This document shows positions 26,067 to 36,825 of a stretch of DNA of 64,000 nucleotides, piece by piece. This DNA comes from SLRI01 sp964402505 (lineage in GTDB: Bacteria; Pseudomonadota; Alphaproteobacteria; Geminicoccales; Geminicoccaceae), in NCBI GenBank assembly GCA_964402505.1, contig CAYOCP010000006.1, forward strand, positions 1-64,000, given 5' to 3'. Position numbers and translations under genes: made by a program. Numbering within the stretch: position 1 is the first letter of the stretch; the number at the start of each line of letters is the position of its first letter. Below the pieces are notes generated by a model. That model saw only the letters and a list, made by a program, of their open reading frames with translations, did not search any database and was not told the DNA's origin.

Positions 26067-26867
26067 CTACTCGCCCTTCTCGCTCACCAACTCGATCGAG
26101 CTCTCCATTCCGCCATTCCTCGAGCGGACCAGGAGCGGGATCGGCATGGGCTCGATGCTGGCAAAGGCGTCGATCCAGATGGGGGGCTGACCCGGCATCG
26201 TGACCAGCATGTCGCCTTCCTCGAAGCCGGAGAGGCCAAATAGGGCTGCAGTCAGATGATAGGCCTCTCGCTCGGTGCCCGCGACCACCACCCTCGTGCG
26301 GTCGCGATAGACCGTCTCGAGGTCGGCGCGCTTGCGGCCGTCGAAGACCGGCAAGACCAGGGAAGCATCGGGATCGGGCTCGCGGGCCAACCAGTCGCTG
26401 AGCCTGAGCAGTGCCGCCAAAGGATCGATCGAAGGATCGCGCAGCTCGGGTGGCACCGGGCTCTCGCGCTCGCGGCCGCGATGGCGAACCACCAGGTTCG
26501 CGAGGCTGCCGTCGGCCGCGAAGGTGAGCTCGGTCTCCCGCGTCCGATCCGGCTTGGTGTAAAGGGCGCTGAAGCGCAGGGGCCGCGGCGCACCGTCGCC
26601 GACCTCGACCTCCGCCACGAGATCGGTGCGGTGATCGCCCGTGATGAAGGCGGCGAGACCGCGATTGCGCATCGTCATCTCGACCCGGGCCACGCCGTTC
26701 GCGCAACGAATGCTCAGCCGGAGATCGGCAAAGGCGACTCCACCCCCGCGCATGACATAGGCGGAGTCGCGGGCTTGGACGGCGGCGCAATCCGCCCGCG
26801 CCGCACCGGCAAGAAGGTAGGTTCCGAAAGCGAGGAGAAGCGTGCGGCGTGTCTGGAGCAAGGGCAT
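26067..26867 (-). CDS. DUF3108-type exported protein
   Basis: The product is about 266 aa. A signal peptide (RRTLLLAFGTYLLAGAARA) precedes a beta-rich domain with YTKPDRTRETELTF and a DPLAALLRLSDWL helix near residue 145, then GRKRADLETVYRDRTRV near residue 175. This layout matches DUF3108 proteins, exported proteins of unknown function. The ATG at 26867 has GAGGGCGAGA upstream; an ATG eight codons earlier lacks a site. It lies 35 bp after rpsD on the same strand. Confidence 0.75.
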   Translation of the reverse strand: MPLLQTRRTLLLAFGTYLLAGAARADCAAVQARDSAYVMRGGGVAFADLRLSIRCANGVARVEMTMRNRGLAAFITGDHRTDLVAEVEVGDGAPRPLRFSALYTKPDRTRETELTFAADGSLANLVVRHRGRERESPVPPELRDPSIDPLAALLRLSDWLAREPDPDASLVLPVFDGRKRADLETVYRDRTRVVVAGTEREAYHLTAALFGLSGFEEGDMLVTMPGQPPIWIDAFASIEPMPIPLLVRSRNGGMESSIELVSEKGE

Positions 26868-26901
26868 TCTCGCCCTCGCCCACCGCAGCACCTCTAGTTC
26901 G

Positions 26902-27516
26902 TCAGCGTGAGTAGTATTCGATGACGAGATTCGGCTCCATCTGCACGGGATAGGGCACGTCGGCCAGCTTGGGGATGCGGACGAACTGGCCCTTGAGCGC
27001 CTTGGTGTCGACGGCGAGATATTCCGGCACCTCGCGCTCGGGACGGGCCACGGCCTCCAGCACCATCGGGATACTCTGCGCCTTCTCGCGTAGCTCGACG
27101 ATGTCGCCCTCGCGCAGGCGGTAGGAGGGGATGTCCACCCGCTTGCCGTTCACTTTCACGTGGCCGTGGTTGATGAACTGCCGGGCGGCGAAGATGGTGG
27201 GGACGAAGTTGAAGCGGAAGAGCGTGATATCGAGGCGCCGCTCGAGCAGGCCGATCAGGTTCTCCGCCGTGTCGCCCCGCGTCTTGCTGGCCTCCTGGTA
27301 GGCGTTGTGGAACTGCCGCTCGCTCATGTTGGCGTAGTATTTCTTCAGCTTCTGCTTGGCGGCGAGCTGGTTGGCGAAGTCGGACATCTTGCGCCGCTTC
27401 TGCCCGTGCTCGCCTGGACCGTAGTCGCGGCGGGCGAGAGGGCTCTTGGTGCGGCCCCAGAGATTCACGCCGAGGCGGCGGCAGATCTTGGACTTAGCCT
27501 GGATACGCTTGGTCAT
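26902..27516 (-). CDS. rpsD: 30S ribosomal protein S4
   Basis: The product is 204 aa. It starts MTKRIQAKSKICRRLGVNLWG and has the S4 RNA-binding domain (RRLDITLFRFNFVPTIFAARQFINHGHV, given as residues about 93-120). S4 starts small-subunit assembly and often represses its own operon. It stands apart from the alpha operon here, as is common in Alphaproteobacteria. The ATG at 27516 is the conserved family start. Confidence 0.96.
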   Translation of the reverse strand: MTKRIQAKSKICRRLGVNLWGRTKSPLARRDYGPGEHGQKRRKMSDFANQLAAKQKLKKYYANMSERQFHNAYQEASKTRGDTAENLIGLLERRLDITLFRFNFVPTIFAARQFINHGHVKVNGKRVDIPSYRLREGDIVELREKAQSIPMVLEAVARPEREVPEYLAVDTKALKGQFVRIPKLADVPYPVQMEPNLVIEYYSR

Positions 27517-27676
27517 CGGCCCCGATTTGCAGAAGCGGTGTGAGGACAAAGCCTTCCGGCGCCGGCAGCATATTCCCGCGCGAAGGCGACGCGGCCGGAA
27601 AAGCTCCCGGCCGATGTCGCGCTTCTAGTTCGCCGGTCCCGCCTTGTCAAAGGCTTTGCGCGGGTCCGGACGGCGC

Positions 27677-28456
27677 TCAGCGGCGGCGATCCGGGTTGGC
27701 GCGGCGGCGCTGCTGCACGTCGCTGAAGGCAGCGGCGAGGATGCCGGCCGGGAGCGCTATCAGGACGATGCCGGCGACCGCCGTGAACCCGGCGAAGATG
27801 CGGCCGAGAACCGTTACCGGGATGGCGTCGCCGTAGCCCACCGTGGTCAGCGTCGCCACCGACCACCACATCGCCCGCGGAATGGAGCCGAAATCTTGAG
27901 GCTGGACGTCCGCCTCGCAGAGATAGAGCAGGGTCGAGCTTACGAGGAGGAGGAGGAAGCCCATGACCAGGCTGAGCCCGAGCTCGTAGCTGCGCAGCAT
28001 GAGCGCGTCGAGCATGTCGTGCAGGGCGTGTGAGAACGGCCCGAGCCGGGCGAGGCGCAAGAGCCGCAGCAGGCGGACCAGCCGCAGGAGCGGCGTCCCT
28101 GTGCCGACGAAGAGGAGGAACACGGGCAGGATCGCCAGGAGATCGAGAAGGGCCACCGGGGTCGCCGCATAGCGCAAGACCGCGCGCCAGCCTTCTCCAT
28201 AGCGGCCGCTCTCCGGCGCAATCCAGAGCCGCATGCCGTACTCGATCAGAAAGAGCGTCGCGAACACCCATTCGAGACCGGCGAATATGGCGCCATGGTC
28301 CAGATAGAGACGCGGCTCGGTCTCCAGCACCGCCACCACGCAGGAGCCGAGGATCAGGCCCGCGACCAGCATGTTGCCGGGTGCGAGCCCGTGCGCGCGC
28401 CGGCCGAGCGGATCGAGTTGATGATAGAACAAGGTGCGAAGACTGGCGCGTGCCAT
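27677..28456 (-). CDS. Voltage-gated-type potassium channel (ion transporter family)
   Basis: The product is 259 aa with six predicted membrane segments. An Arg-rich S4 segment (LRLVRLLRLLRLARLG) lies near residue 125, and the pore loop carries the potassium selectivity filter TLTTVGYGD near residue 205. It would pass K+ across the inner membrane, with S4 sensing voltage. The C-terminus is short and basic with no regulatory domain. The 160 bp to rpsD hold no gene. Confidence 0.9.
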   Translation of the reverse strand: MARASLRTLFYHQLDPLGRRAHGLAPGNMLVAGLILGSCVVAVLETEPRLYLDHGAIFAGLEWVFATLFLIEYGMRLWIAPESGRYGEGWRAVLRYAATPVALLDLLAILPVFLLFVGTGTPLLRLVRLLRLLRLARLGPFSHALHDMLDALMLRSYELGLSLVMGFLLLLVSSTLLYLCEADVQPQDFGSIPRAMWWSVATLTTVGYGDAIPVTVLGRIFAGFTAVAGIVLIALPAGILAAAFSDVQQRRRANPDRRR

Positions 28457-28589
28457 TCGGGATCCACCGGCTGAGCTTGGTCTTTTGCGCTTGCTACCAG
28501 CCGGGGCCGCCGCTTGCGAGCATCTGGCGAGCTACGCCGCCCCGCACTTGCGCTTCGATGCCTCGCACACCCTCGACGTGAGACCTGCC

Positions 28590-28905
28590 ATGCCCGGGAC
28601 TGAGGTCGGCCGTGCCGATGCGATCGAACTCGAGGATGCCATCCGCTTCGACCATGCCGGCCGCACCTCTGCCGTCCACCGCTCGGCCGAGGACGGCCGT
28701 TTCGCGACCCTTGGCCTCTGCACCCACGAGAAGGCCGCATCTCGGCGACGGCCTCGTCATGGGCCACACCATCGAATGCCCCAAGCACGATCGCCGCTTC
28801 GACTACCGCACGGGCGACTTTGGAGGAGCACAGGCCCGCGCCGCCCTCCGCATCTTCCCGGTGAAAGTCGAGCAGGGGCGCATCCTCATCGATATACCGG
28901 ATTGA
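28590..28905 (+). pseudogene. Rieske-type 2Fe-2S ferredoxin (MocE-like), frameshifted
   Basis: Frame 1 reads VGRADAIELEDAIRFDHAGR and on to LCTHEKA. A +1 shift at about base 28737 then moves it to HLGDGLVMGHTIECPKHDRRFDYRTGD and an end like ILIDIPD. Together they give the CxH...CxxH pair that binds a Rieske cluster, in a protein of the usual size (about 105 aa). One extra G after the Ala codon explains the break. Either the gene is dead or there is a sequencing error. Nothing recognisable lies between it and the channel gene. Confidence 0.75.
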
Positions 28906-29041
28906 GCGGCGCGGAGCGGTACGTCACACCTTCGATCTTTTCCAGTTCCAGAGAAGCCCTTCCCCGATTGCAGCATGGGCCACCTGCGGCTAGCGCAGGG
29001 ATCGGAGAATGCCGCGCCCGAGCCACTGGAGATGATTGCCC

Positions 29042-30336
<1,295 letters not shown>

Positions 30337-30340
<4 letters not shown>

Positions 30341-31818
30341 GCCTCGGCCGGACGCTCGTCCTCGGTGCCGCTCTGCTGCTGCCACCGCTCGGCGTCTTCG
30401 CGATGAGCGCCGCCGAGCGTGCGGCGATTCTGGCTCCGACCACGAATTTCGACCACGCCGAGCGCTTCGAGGAACTGCCCGGCGGCACTGCGACCAACCG
30501 CCGGCGCCTCGATCGGGAAGCCTTCTCGCAACCCTCGTCCAGCCTGAAGTTCAGCGGCCGGGGCGACTTCTTCGTCGGCAACGGCTTCTTCAGGCGACTC
30601 TGGGTCAGCTCGCCCAGCTCGACCACCTCGGCTGATGGGCTCGGTCCGCTCTACAACGCCCGGGCCTGCCAGCGCTGCCATCTCAAGGACGGCCGCGGCC
30701 ATCCACCGGGAACGGCCGGCGAAAACGCCGTCTCGATGTTCCTTCGCCTCTCGGTCCCCCCGACGACGGCCGAGGAGAAAGCGGCGCTCGCGGCGCACAG
30801 GATCGCGGTGGTGCCCGAGCCGACCTACGGCACCCAGCTCCAGAACTTCGCCGTGCCAGGCTACAAGGCCGAGGGGCGCATGGTGATCGACTACCAGGAG
30901 GTGCCGGTCGAGCTCGCAGGCGGCGAGGTCGTCCATCTGCGGCGACCCACCTACGGCATCGCCGACCTCGCTTATGGCGATCTCCGCCCCGATGTGCTCT
31001 TGAGCCCGAGGGTCGCCCAGCCGATGATCGGCCTCGGGCTGCTGGAGGCAATCGACGAGACCGACATCCTGGCCAAAGCCGACCCCGACGATGCCGACGG
31101 CGACGGCATTTCGGGCCGGGTCAACCGAGTTTGGAGCCCGGCGCTCGACCGAGTCGAGATCGGCCGCTTCGGCTGGAAAGCCGGCAAGGCCACCGTCGCC
31201 GATCAAGCCGCCGCCGCCATGGGTGGCGATATCGGCATTTCCAACCCCCTGGCACCCAGCCTCTGGGGCGACTGCACCCTGCCCGAGGCCGACTGCCGGG
31301 CGGCACCGCATGGCGTGGAGCTGGCCGGAGAGCACGAGGCCGGCGCCACGGTAATGGACAAGATCCTCTTCTACAGCCGCCATCTGGCGGTGCCGGCCCG
31401 CCGCGATGTCGACGATCCCGAGATCCTGCACGGCAAGGCGCTCTTCTACGGCAGCGGCTGCATCGCCTGCCACACGCCCAAGCAGGCCACGCGCGGCGAC
31501 TGGCCGGTGGAAGGCCTCGCCGGGCAGCTCATCTGGCCCTACACCGACCTCCTCCTGCACGACATGGGCGACGGGCTCGCCGACGGCAGGCCGGAGGGCG
31601 ATGCCACGGGTCGGGAATGGCGCACCCAGCCGCTCTGGGGCATCGGCCTCACCAAAACGGTCAACGACCACACCTTTTTCCTCCATGACGGGCGCGCCCG
31701 GAACCTGACCGAGGCGATCCTCTGGCACGGCGGCGAGGCGGAGACGGCGCGCGAGGTCTTCCGCCTGATGCCGGCCGAGGAGCGTGCCGCCCTGCTCGCC
31801 TTTCTGGAATCGCTTTGA
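30337..31818 (+). CDS. Di-haem oxidoreductase (DHOR family)
   Basis: The product is about 493 aa and exported (signal LVLGAALLLPPLGVFAMSAA). It has two c-type haem sites, CQRCH near residue 112 and CIACH near residue 379. The family is distantly related to MauG/peroxidases, and its members are thought to be periplasmic redox enzymes. The ATG overlaps the imelysin stop (ATGA) and its own stop overlaps the second imelysin start. It probably works with the imelysins, perhaps changing the oxidation state of iron. Confidence 0.88.
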
Positions 31819-32900
31819 GCCGCCGCCTGACGCTTCCGCTCGCCCTCCTCCTTCTGGCCCTGCCGCCAAAGCTCGATGCGGCGGCCATCGGCGAGGCGGA
31901 CTACGCGCGGACGGCCGCCGCCCTCACCGACGAGGTGGCGCTGCCGGCGGTGGCCGCCTTCGCCACCGCCAGCGCCGATTTCGCCCGCGAGACGGCCGGG
32001 CTCTGCACTGCGGCCGATGCCGACCCGGCCGCCGTCCAGGCAGGCTTTCTCGGGCTCATGGAAGCCTGGCAGCGCGTCCAGCCGCTCGATTTCGGCCCGC
32101 TTCGCGCGGGCGACGGGCCGGCCCGGTTCGAGTACTGGCCCGACCGGCGCGGCATCGGCGCCCGCCAGCTCGCCCGCGTCCTGAAAAGCGAGGATCCGGG
32201 CGTCACCTCGGCCGAGAGCCTCGCCGGCAAGAGCGTGGCGCTCGGCGACCTGCAGGCGCTCGAGCGGCTGCTCTTCGGCGATGCGGACGGGCCGTCGGTG
32301 CTGGACCCCTTCCGCTGCGCCTATGCCCGGGCCATCGCCGAGCTGCAGGCGGCGCGCGCGGCAGCGCTGCTGGCTGCCTGGGAGGGGCCGGACGGCCAGG
32401 CGGCGGCCATGCGCGACGCTGTTCAGGGCAACGAGCTCTACTACGACGCGGCGGAGGCGGTCCGCGACTATCTGGGTGCTCTGACCCACGGCCTGCAAAC
32501 CGTCGCCGAGGCCAAGCTCGAGCCGGTGCTCGGCCATGACACGAAGACCGCCCGGCCGCGCGCCGCCGAGAGCTGGCGAAGCGGCCATTCGCTCGCCAAC
32601 ATCAGTGCCAACCTCGCCACGCTCGAGGCTCTGGTCGCGGCCCCGGAAGGGCTCGGCGACCTCGCCGCCAGGGCGGGCGATCCGCTGATCGGCCGCACGC
32701 TCCGGGACATGATCGAGGACGCAAGGGAGCGCCTCCTCGCCCTGGATGGGCCGCTCGCCCTTCTCGTCCGGGATACCGATGCCCATGCCGAGCTCACGGC
32801 GATCGCCGATCAGCTCGAGCGCGCCCACCGGCTCGCCGAGCACACGCTCGCCGAGGCGCTGCTCCTGATCGCCGGCTTCAATGCCAGCGACGGCGACTGA
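31815..32900 (+). CDS. Imelysin-family periplasmic protein, second copy
   Basis: The product is 361 aa with a signal peptide (LPLALLLLALPPKLDA) and the helical imelysin layout (GFLGLMEAWQRVQPLDFGP near residue 77, ALERLLFGD near residue 150). The classic GxHxxE is not intact: the equivalent place reads LQALERLLFG, so a His is replaced. This is usual for the second imelysin of such operons. The TTG start overlaps the di-haem gene stop. Confidence 0.85.
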   Translation: MSRRLTLPLALLLLALPPKLDAAAIGEADYARTAAALTDEVALPAVAAFATASADFARETAGLCTAADADPAAVQAGFLGLMEAWQRVQPLDFGPLRAGDGPARFEYWPDRRGIGARQLARVLKSEDPGVTSAESLAGKSVALGDLQALERLLFGDADGPSVLDPFRCAYARAIAELQAARAAALLAAWEGPDGQAAAMRDAVQGNELYYDAAEAVRDYLGALTHGLQTVAEAKLEPVLGHDTKTARPRAAESWRSGHSLANISANLATLEALVAAPEGLGDLAARAGDPLIGRTLRDMIEDARERLLALDGPLALLVRDTDAHAELTAIADQLERAHRLAEHTLAEALLLIAGFNASDGD

Positions 32901-32931
32901 TGGGCGAAGGCTCGCCCCGGGGAGAGATGAA

Positions 32932-34026
32932 ATGCTGAAGCGGCGCGGCTTTCTCGGCGGTGCCGTGCTCGGCCTGATCGCCGGCGACGCCCTCGCTGCC
33001 GGTGCCGTGCGCGGGACGGCCGGTGCCCTCTATATCGGCTGCCGCAAGCTCGGCGCCCGGCACGAGGTGGCGGGGTTCGACGCGGATGGCCACGAGCGCT
33101 TCGCCCTCGCCCTGCCGGATCGCGGCCACTCCATCGCCCTGCACCCGCACCGCCCGTGGGGCGTCGCCTTCGCCCGCCGCCCCGGCCGCTTCGCAGTGGT
33201 CTTCGATCACGCGGAGGCGGTGGCGCTGCGCCGCATCGACGCGGCGCCCGGCCGGCACTTCTACGGCCACGGCGTCTTCTCGCCGGACGGGCGCTGGCTC
33301 TTCGCGACGCAAAACGACTGGGCCAGCGGTTTTGGCAGGATCGCCGTGCTCGACGCCGAGACGGGCTTCGCGCTTTCGGGCGAGCTTTCGAGCAACGGCA
33401 TCGGCCCGCACGATCTGCGGCTCCTGCCCGACGGCCAGACGCTCGTCGTCGCCAATGGCGGCATCCGCACCCATCCAGATCGCGCCCGCGAGAAGCTCAA
33501 TCTCGACACCATGCGCCCGAGCCTGTCCCTCGTCGACGTGGCGAGCGGCCGCTCGATCGACGATCTGGCACTGCCGCCGGAGCTGCACCGGCTCTCGATC
33601 CGCCATCTATCCGTGGCGCCGGACGGCCGGGTCGCCTTTGCCATGCAGCACGAGGGCAGGAAGAGCGACCTCGTCCCGCTGGTCGGCGTGCTCGAGCCCG
33701 AAGGCCTTCGTTGCCTCGAGGGCTCGATCGCCCTCTCCCGCCGGCTCCGCCACTATATCGGCAGCCTCGCCTTCGACCGGAGCGGCAAGGTCATCGCCGC
33801 CTCGGCACCGCGCGCCAACGCCGTCACGCTCTGGGACGCGGAATCGGGCGAGCTTCTGGCCGAGCATCGCATCGCCGATGGCTGCGGCGTGGCCGCCGCC
33901 GACACACCCCAAAGCTTCATCGTCACCGGCAGCGCCGGCGGCCGCTACCGCATCGCCGCCGATGGCGGCAGCACGCCCCTCGACCCCGAACCGCCCGCCG
34001 ACTGGGACAACCACCTCGTCGGCTGA
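32932..34026 (+). CDS. DUF1513 beta-propeller-like protein, Tat-exported
   Basis: The product is 364 aa. KRRGFLGGAVLGLIAG is a Tat-type signal. The body has repeated strand patterns and the family stretch GIGPHDLRLLPDGQTLVVANGGI near residue 160, with FYGHGVFSPDGRWLFATQND near residue 105. DUF1513 proteins close imelysin/di-haem operons and probably form a periplasmic propeller of unknown ligand. GGGGAGAG precedes the ATG; earlier codons lie in the previous gene. Confidence 0.85.
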   Translation: MLKRRGFLGGAVLGLIAGDALAAGAVRGTAGALYIGCRKLGARHEVAGFDADGHERFALALPDRGHSIALHPHRPWGVAFARRPGRFAVVFDHAEAVALRRIDAAPGRHFYGHGVFSPDGRWLFATQNDWASGFGRIAVLDAETGFALSGELSSNGIGPHDLRLLPDGQTLVVANGGIRTHPDRAREKLNLDTMRPSLSLVDVASGRSIDDLALPPELHRLSIRHLSVAPDGRVAFAMQHEGRKSDLVPLVGVLEPEGLRCLEGSIALSRRLRHYIGSLAFDRSGKVIAASAPRANAVTLWDAESGELLAEHRIADGCGVAAADTPQSFIVTGSAGGRYRIAADGGSTPLDPEPPADWDNHLVG

Positions 34027-34029
34027 ATC

Positions 34030-34440
34030 ATGCGGCCGATCGCTGCCGCCTCATGCTCGGTGGATGGCGGCTCCTTCGGAGAAGCTTGCCACGCCACCCG
34101 CTTCTCGGGCATGCGCTCGGAAACCTCCTCCGCAATCCCGGCGGCCGGTCTGGCCCCGGCGCTGCGAGGCTGGCTTGTGACAATCGCCGGCGTTCCAACG
34201 GCCCTGAACGAGCCCTCCCGTATCGGCGCCGACGACCATGCGATCCCCATCCACGGCGACGCGCATGGCCGGCCCGCGGTGCGCGACGCGGCCGACAAGG
34301 GCTACTACGTGGTCTGCGCCGAGGACGCCTGCGCCACCCATTCGGCCGATCGCCACGCCCGCGCCCTCGAGGCCTTCGGCGGCTATTGCCGCGTGCAGAC
34401 GGTGGACGAGGTGATCGCGAGCTTCGCCAATTCGTCCTGA
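34030..34440 (+). pseudogene. Isochorismatase-like cysteine hydrolase, C-terminal remnant
   Basis: The open frame of 136 codons carries the family's C-terminal half: AVRDAADKGYYVVCAEDACATHS, then ALEAFGGYCRVQTVDEVI (from about 34275). The stretch just before, where the catalytic Cys normally lies in a VCVESTxRDA-like motif, reads HGDAHGRPAVRDA, so the nucleophile is missing. No N-terminal half is recognisable, so it is best treated as a dead fragment. The 115 bp after it hold no gene. Confidence 0.55.
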
Positions 34441-34555
34441 TCGGCTGGACGCTCCTGCCGGTCGGCTGGTACCTGCTCGCCATGGCCTTGCGCCTCGGCC
34501 GACGCCGGGGACCCCGTCCTCCCCAGCGCCGGCGATCTCGAACCGGAGACCGCCC

Positions 34556-35938
34556 ATGTCCGATCTCGACGCCGTCCTCGCCCGCATCGACGAGGACCAG
34601 GATGCGGCCCTCGAGCGCCTCTTCACGCTCTTGCGCATCAAGTCGATCTCGACCGATCCGGCCTATGCGGCGGAATGCCGGGCCTGCGCCGACTGGCTGG
34701 TCCAAGATCTCCGCTCCATCGGCTTCGAGGCGAGTGCGCGCCCCACCCCCGGCCATCCCATCGTCGTCGCCCATGACCGCGCTGCTGGCGGCGCCTCCGC
34801 CCTCTTCTACGGCCACTACGACGTCCAGCCGGTCGATCCCGTCGAGCTCTGGGAGCACGATCCGTTCGAGCCCTTCATCCAGACCCGCGCCGACGGCAGC
34901 CGCGCCATCCGTGCCCGCGGCGCCTCGGACGACAAAGGCCAAGTGATGACCTTCGTCGAGGCCTGCCGGGCCTGGAAGCACGTCACCGGAAGACTGCCCA
35001 TCGCCCTTTCCGTCCTGATCGAGGGCGAGGAGGAATCCGGCGGCCCGAGCCTGCCGCCCTTCCTCGAGGCCAATCGGGACGAGCTTCGGGCCGATATCGG
35101 GCTCATCTGCGACACCAGCATGTGGAACCGCGATACACCCGCCATCAACACCATGCTCAGAGGACTCTGCGGCGAGGAGCTCACCATCACCGCCGCCGAC
35201 CGCGACCTGCATTCGGGCTATTACGGCTCGGCCGCCGTCAACCCCAACCACGTCCTCGCCCGCATCATCGCCGATCTCAGGGACGAGAACGGCCGGATCA
35301 CCCTCCCCGGCTTCTATGACGGCGTGCCGGATCTGCCCGACACGCTGCGCCGCGAGTGGGCGAGCCTCGGCTTCGATGCCGCGGCCTTCCTCGGCAGTAT
35401 CGGCCTCTCGGTGCCGGCCGGCGAGAAGGGCCGCTCGGTGCTGGAGATGACCTGGTCGCGGCCGACCTGCGAGGTCAACGGCATGGGCGGCGGCTACCAG
35501 GGCGAGGGCTTCAAGACGGTGATCCCGTCGAAGGCCTCGGCCAAGATCTCGTTCCGCCTCGTCTTCGACCAGGACCCGCACAAGATCCGCGATGCCTTCC
35601 GCGCCTTCGTGCGGGAACGCCTGCCGGCCGACTGCGAGGTCACGTTCAAGGAGCACGGCTCGGGCCGCGCCATCCGCTTTCCCGTCGACCACCCCGCCTT
35701 CGCCCGCGCCCGGCAAGCGCTCGGCGACGAATGGGGCAGGCCCGCCGTCTTCATCGGCGGCGGCGGCTCGATACCGGTCACGGCCGAGCTCAAGGAGAAG
35801 CTCGGCATGGACGCCGTGCTCGCCGGCTTCGCCCTCAACGACGACCGCATTCACAGCCCGAACGAGAAGTACGAGCTGCAGAGCTTCAGGAAGGGCATCC
35901 GCTCCTGGGCCCGCATCCTCGCGGCCCTCGCCGACTGA
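34556..35938 (+). CDS. M20-family metallopeptidase (dipeptidase type)
   Basis: The product is 460 aa. Metal-binding motifs: FYGHYDVQPVDP (His/Asp, near residue 84), ARGASDDKGQ (bridging Asp, near residue 121) and LIEGEEESGG (catalytic Glu and metal Glu, near residue 155). A late DRIHSPNEKY holds the last His. Length and the ALFYGHYDVQP form fit the CNDP/DUG1-type dipeptidase branch. It probably hydrolyses dipeptides or similar amides in the cytoplasm. It stands alone. Confidence 0.9.
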   Translation: MSDLDAVLARIDEDQDAALERLFTLLRIKSISTDPAYAAECRACADWLVQDLRSIGFEASARPTPGHPIVVAHDRAAGGASALFYGHYDVQPVDPVELWEHDPFEPFIQTRADGSRAIRARGASDDKGQVMTFVEACRAWKHVTGRLPIALSVLIEGEEESGGPSLPPFLEANRDELRADIGLICDTSMWNRDTPAINTMLRGLCGEELTITAADRDLHSGYYGSAAVNPNHVLARIIADLRDENGRITLPGFYDGVPDLPDTLRREWASLGFDAAAFLGSIGLSVPAGEKGRSVLEMTWSRPTCEVNGMGGGYQGEGFKTVIPSKASAKISFRLVFDQDPHKIRDAFRAFVRERLPADCEVTFKEHGSGRAIRFPVDHPAFARARQALGDEWGRPAVFIGGGGSIPVTAELKEKLGMDAVLAGFALNDDRIHSPNEKYELQSFRKGIRSWARILAALAD

Positions 35939-35968
35939 CCCCGCGCCCGCGCCACCGGCGGATGCGCC

Positions 35969-36403
35969 TCAGCTTACGGTGAGCGTGCGCTTGATGTTGC
36001 CCTTCGTCGCATGGCTGTAGGGGCAGACCACGTCGGCCTTCTGCATGAGGTCCTCGGCCTTCGCCTTGTCGAGACCCGGGACCTTCAGGGTCAGCGCCAC
36101 CTCGAGGCCGAAGCCGGTGCCGTCCTCGCGCGGGCCGATGCCGACCTCGGCCTTGACCGTGGCATCGTCCGGAATCGTCACGTTCTCCTTGCCGGCGACC
36201 ACCTTGAGGGCACCGAGGAAGCAGGCCGAGTAGCCGGCGGCGAAGAGCTGCTCGGGATTGGTGCCGGCGCCGCCGCCTCCGCCGAGCTCCTTGGGCGTGC
36301 TGAGCTGCACATCCACCTTGCCGTCGGCGGTCCTGGCATGGCCTTCCCGCCCACCGGTGGCGGTCGCGTCGGTCCGGTACTTCACATCGACCTTGTCCGT
36401 CAT
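35969..36403 (-). CDS. ohr: Organic hydroperoxide resistance protein (Ohr/OsmC family)
   Basis: The product is 144 aa. Both redox cysteines are present: AGYSACFLGAL near residue 58 and ADVVCPYSHATKGN near residue 122. NPEQLFAAGY is the Ohr hallmark. The enzyme reduces organic peroxides with thiols. The ATG at 36403 starts MTDKVDVKYRT; codons upstream are not conserved. I see no OhrR regulator nearby. Confidence 0.93.
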   Translation of the reverse strand: MTDKVDVKYRTDATATGGREGHARTADGKVDVQLSTPKELGGGGGAGTNPEQLFAAGYSACFLGALKVVAGKENVTIPDDATVKAEVGIGPREDGTGFGLEVALTLKVPGLDKAKAEDLMQKADVVCPYSHATKGNIKRTLTVS

Positions 36404-36689
36404 GGCGTCTCTCCCATCTGCCGTCTCATCGGGCCTCTGCGGCCGCCGCGCCGCCGGCCATGGCGGGCACGGCACCAGTCATATAGGCCGCATCCGGCGG
36501 TCCGCCCACTCACCCCCGGCCTTCCGGCCCATCGATCGGCCCTCTCCGGCCGCGCCCGCCACCCCCGGCGTGCCCACGCTCAGCGTCAACGGTGCGAGCT
36601 GCATCCGGTGCGGCATTGCGGCGAGAAGGGAACCGAAGCGCCATCCGGGGCGTAGGAGTCTCGTGGCAGCAATCGCAGAAGGACACGTC

Positions 36690-36818
36690 ATGCCGAGGAA
36701 GATCGTCGACAAGACCGAGGCCCGCCAGGCCGAGCACAAGAACCTGCGCTACGTCCTGATCGTCTCGACCATCGCCGCCATCGTCATCCTGGGCGGCATC
36801 TGGCTCTATTTCGCCTGA
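36690..36818 (+). CDS. 42-aa single-span membrane protein
   Basis: ATG at 36690 with AAGGAC upstream encodes MPRKIVDKTEARQAEHKNLR followed by a clear membrane helix (YVLIVSTIAAIVILGGIWLYFA) that ends the protein. A basic/charged cytoplasmic head and a C-terminal helix suggest a small inner-membrane protein. It is too short for family assignment. It faces the flavin oxidoreductase gene end-to-end with 7 bp between. Confidence 0.6.
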   Translation: MPRKIVDKTEARQAEHKNLRYVLIVSTIAAIVILGGIWLYFA

Positions 36819-36825
36819 CGGCCGC

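Noticed and set aside
27517..27676. tRNA or small RNA between rpsD and the channel gene
   Set aside because: No cloverleaf or strong hairpin-T-run was found.
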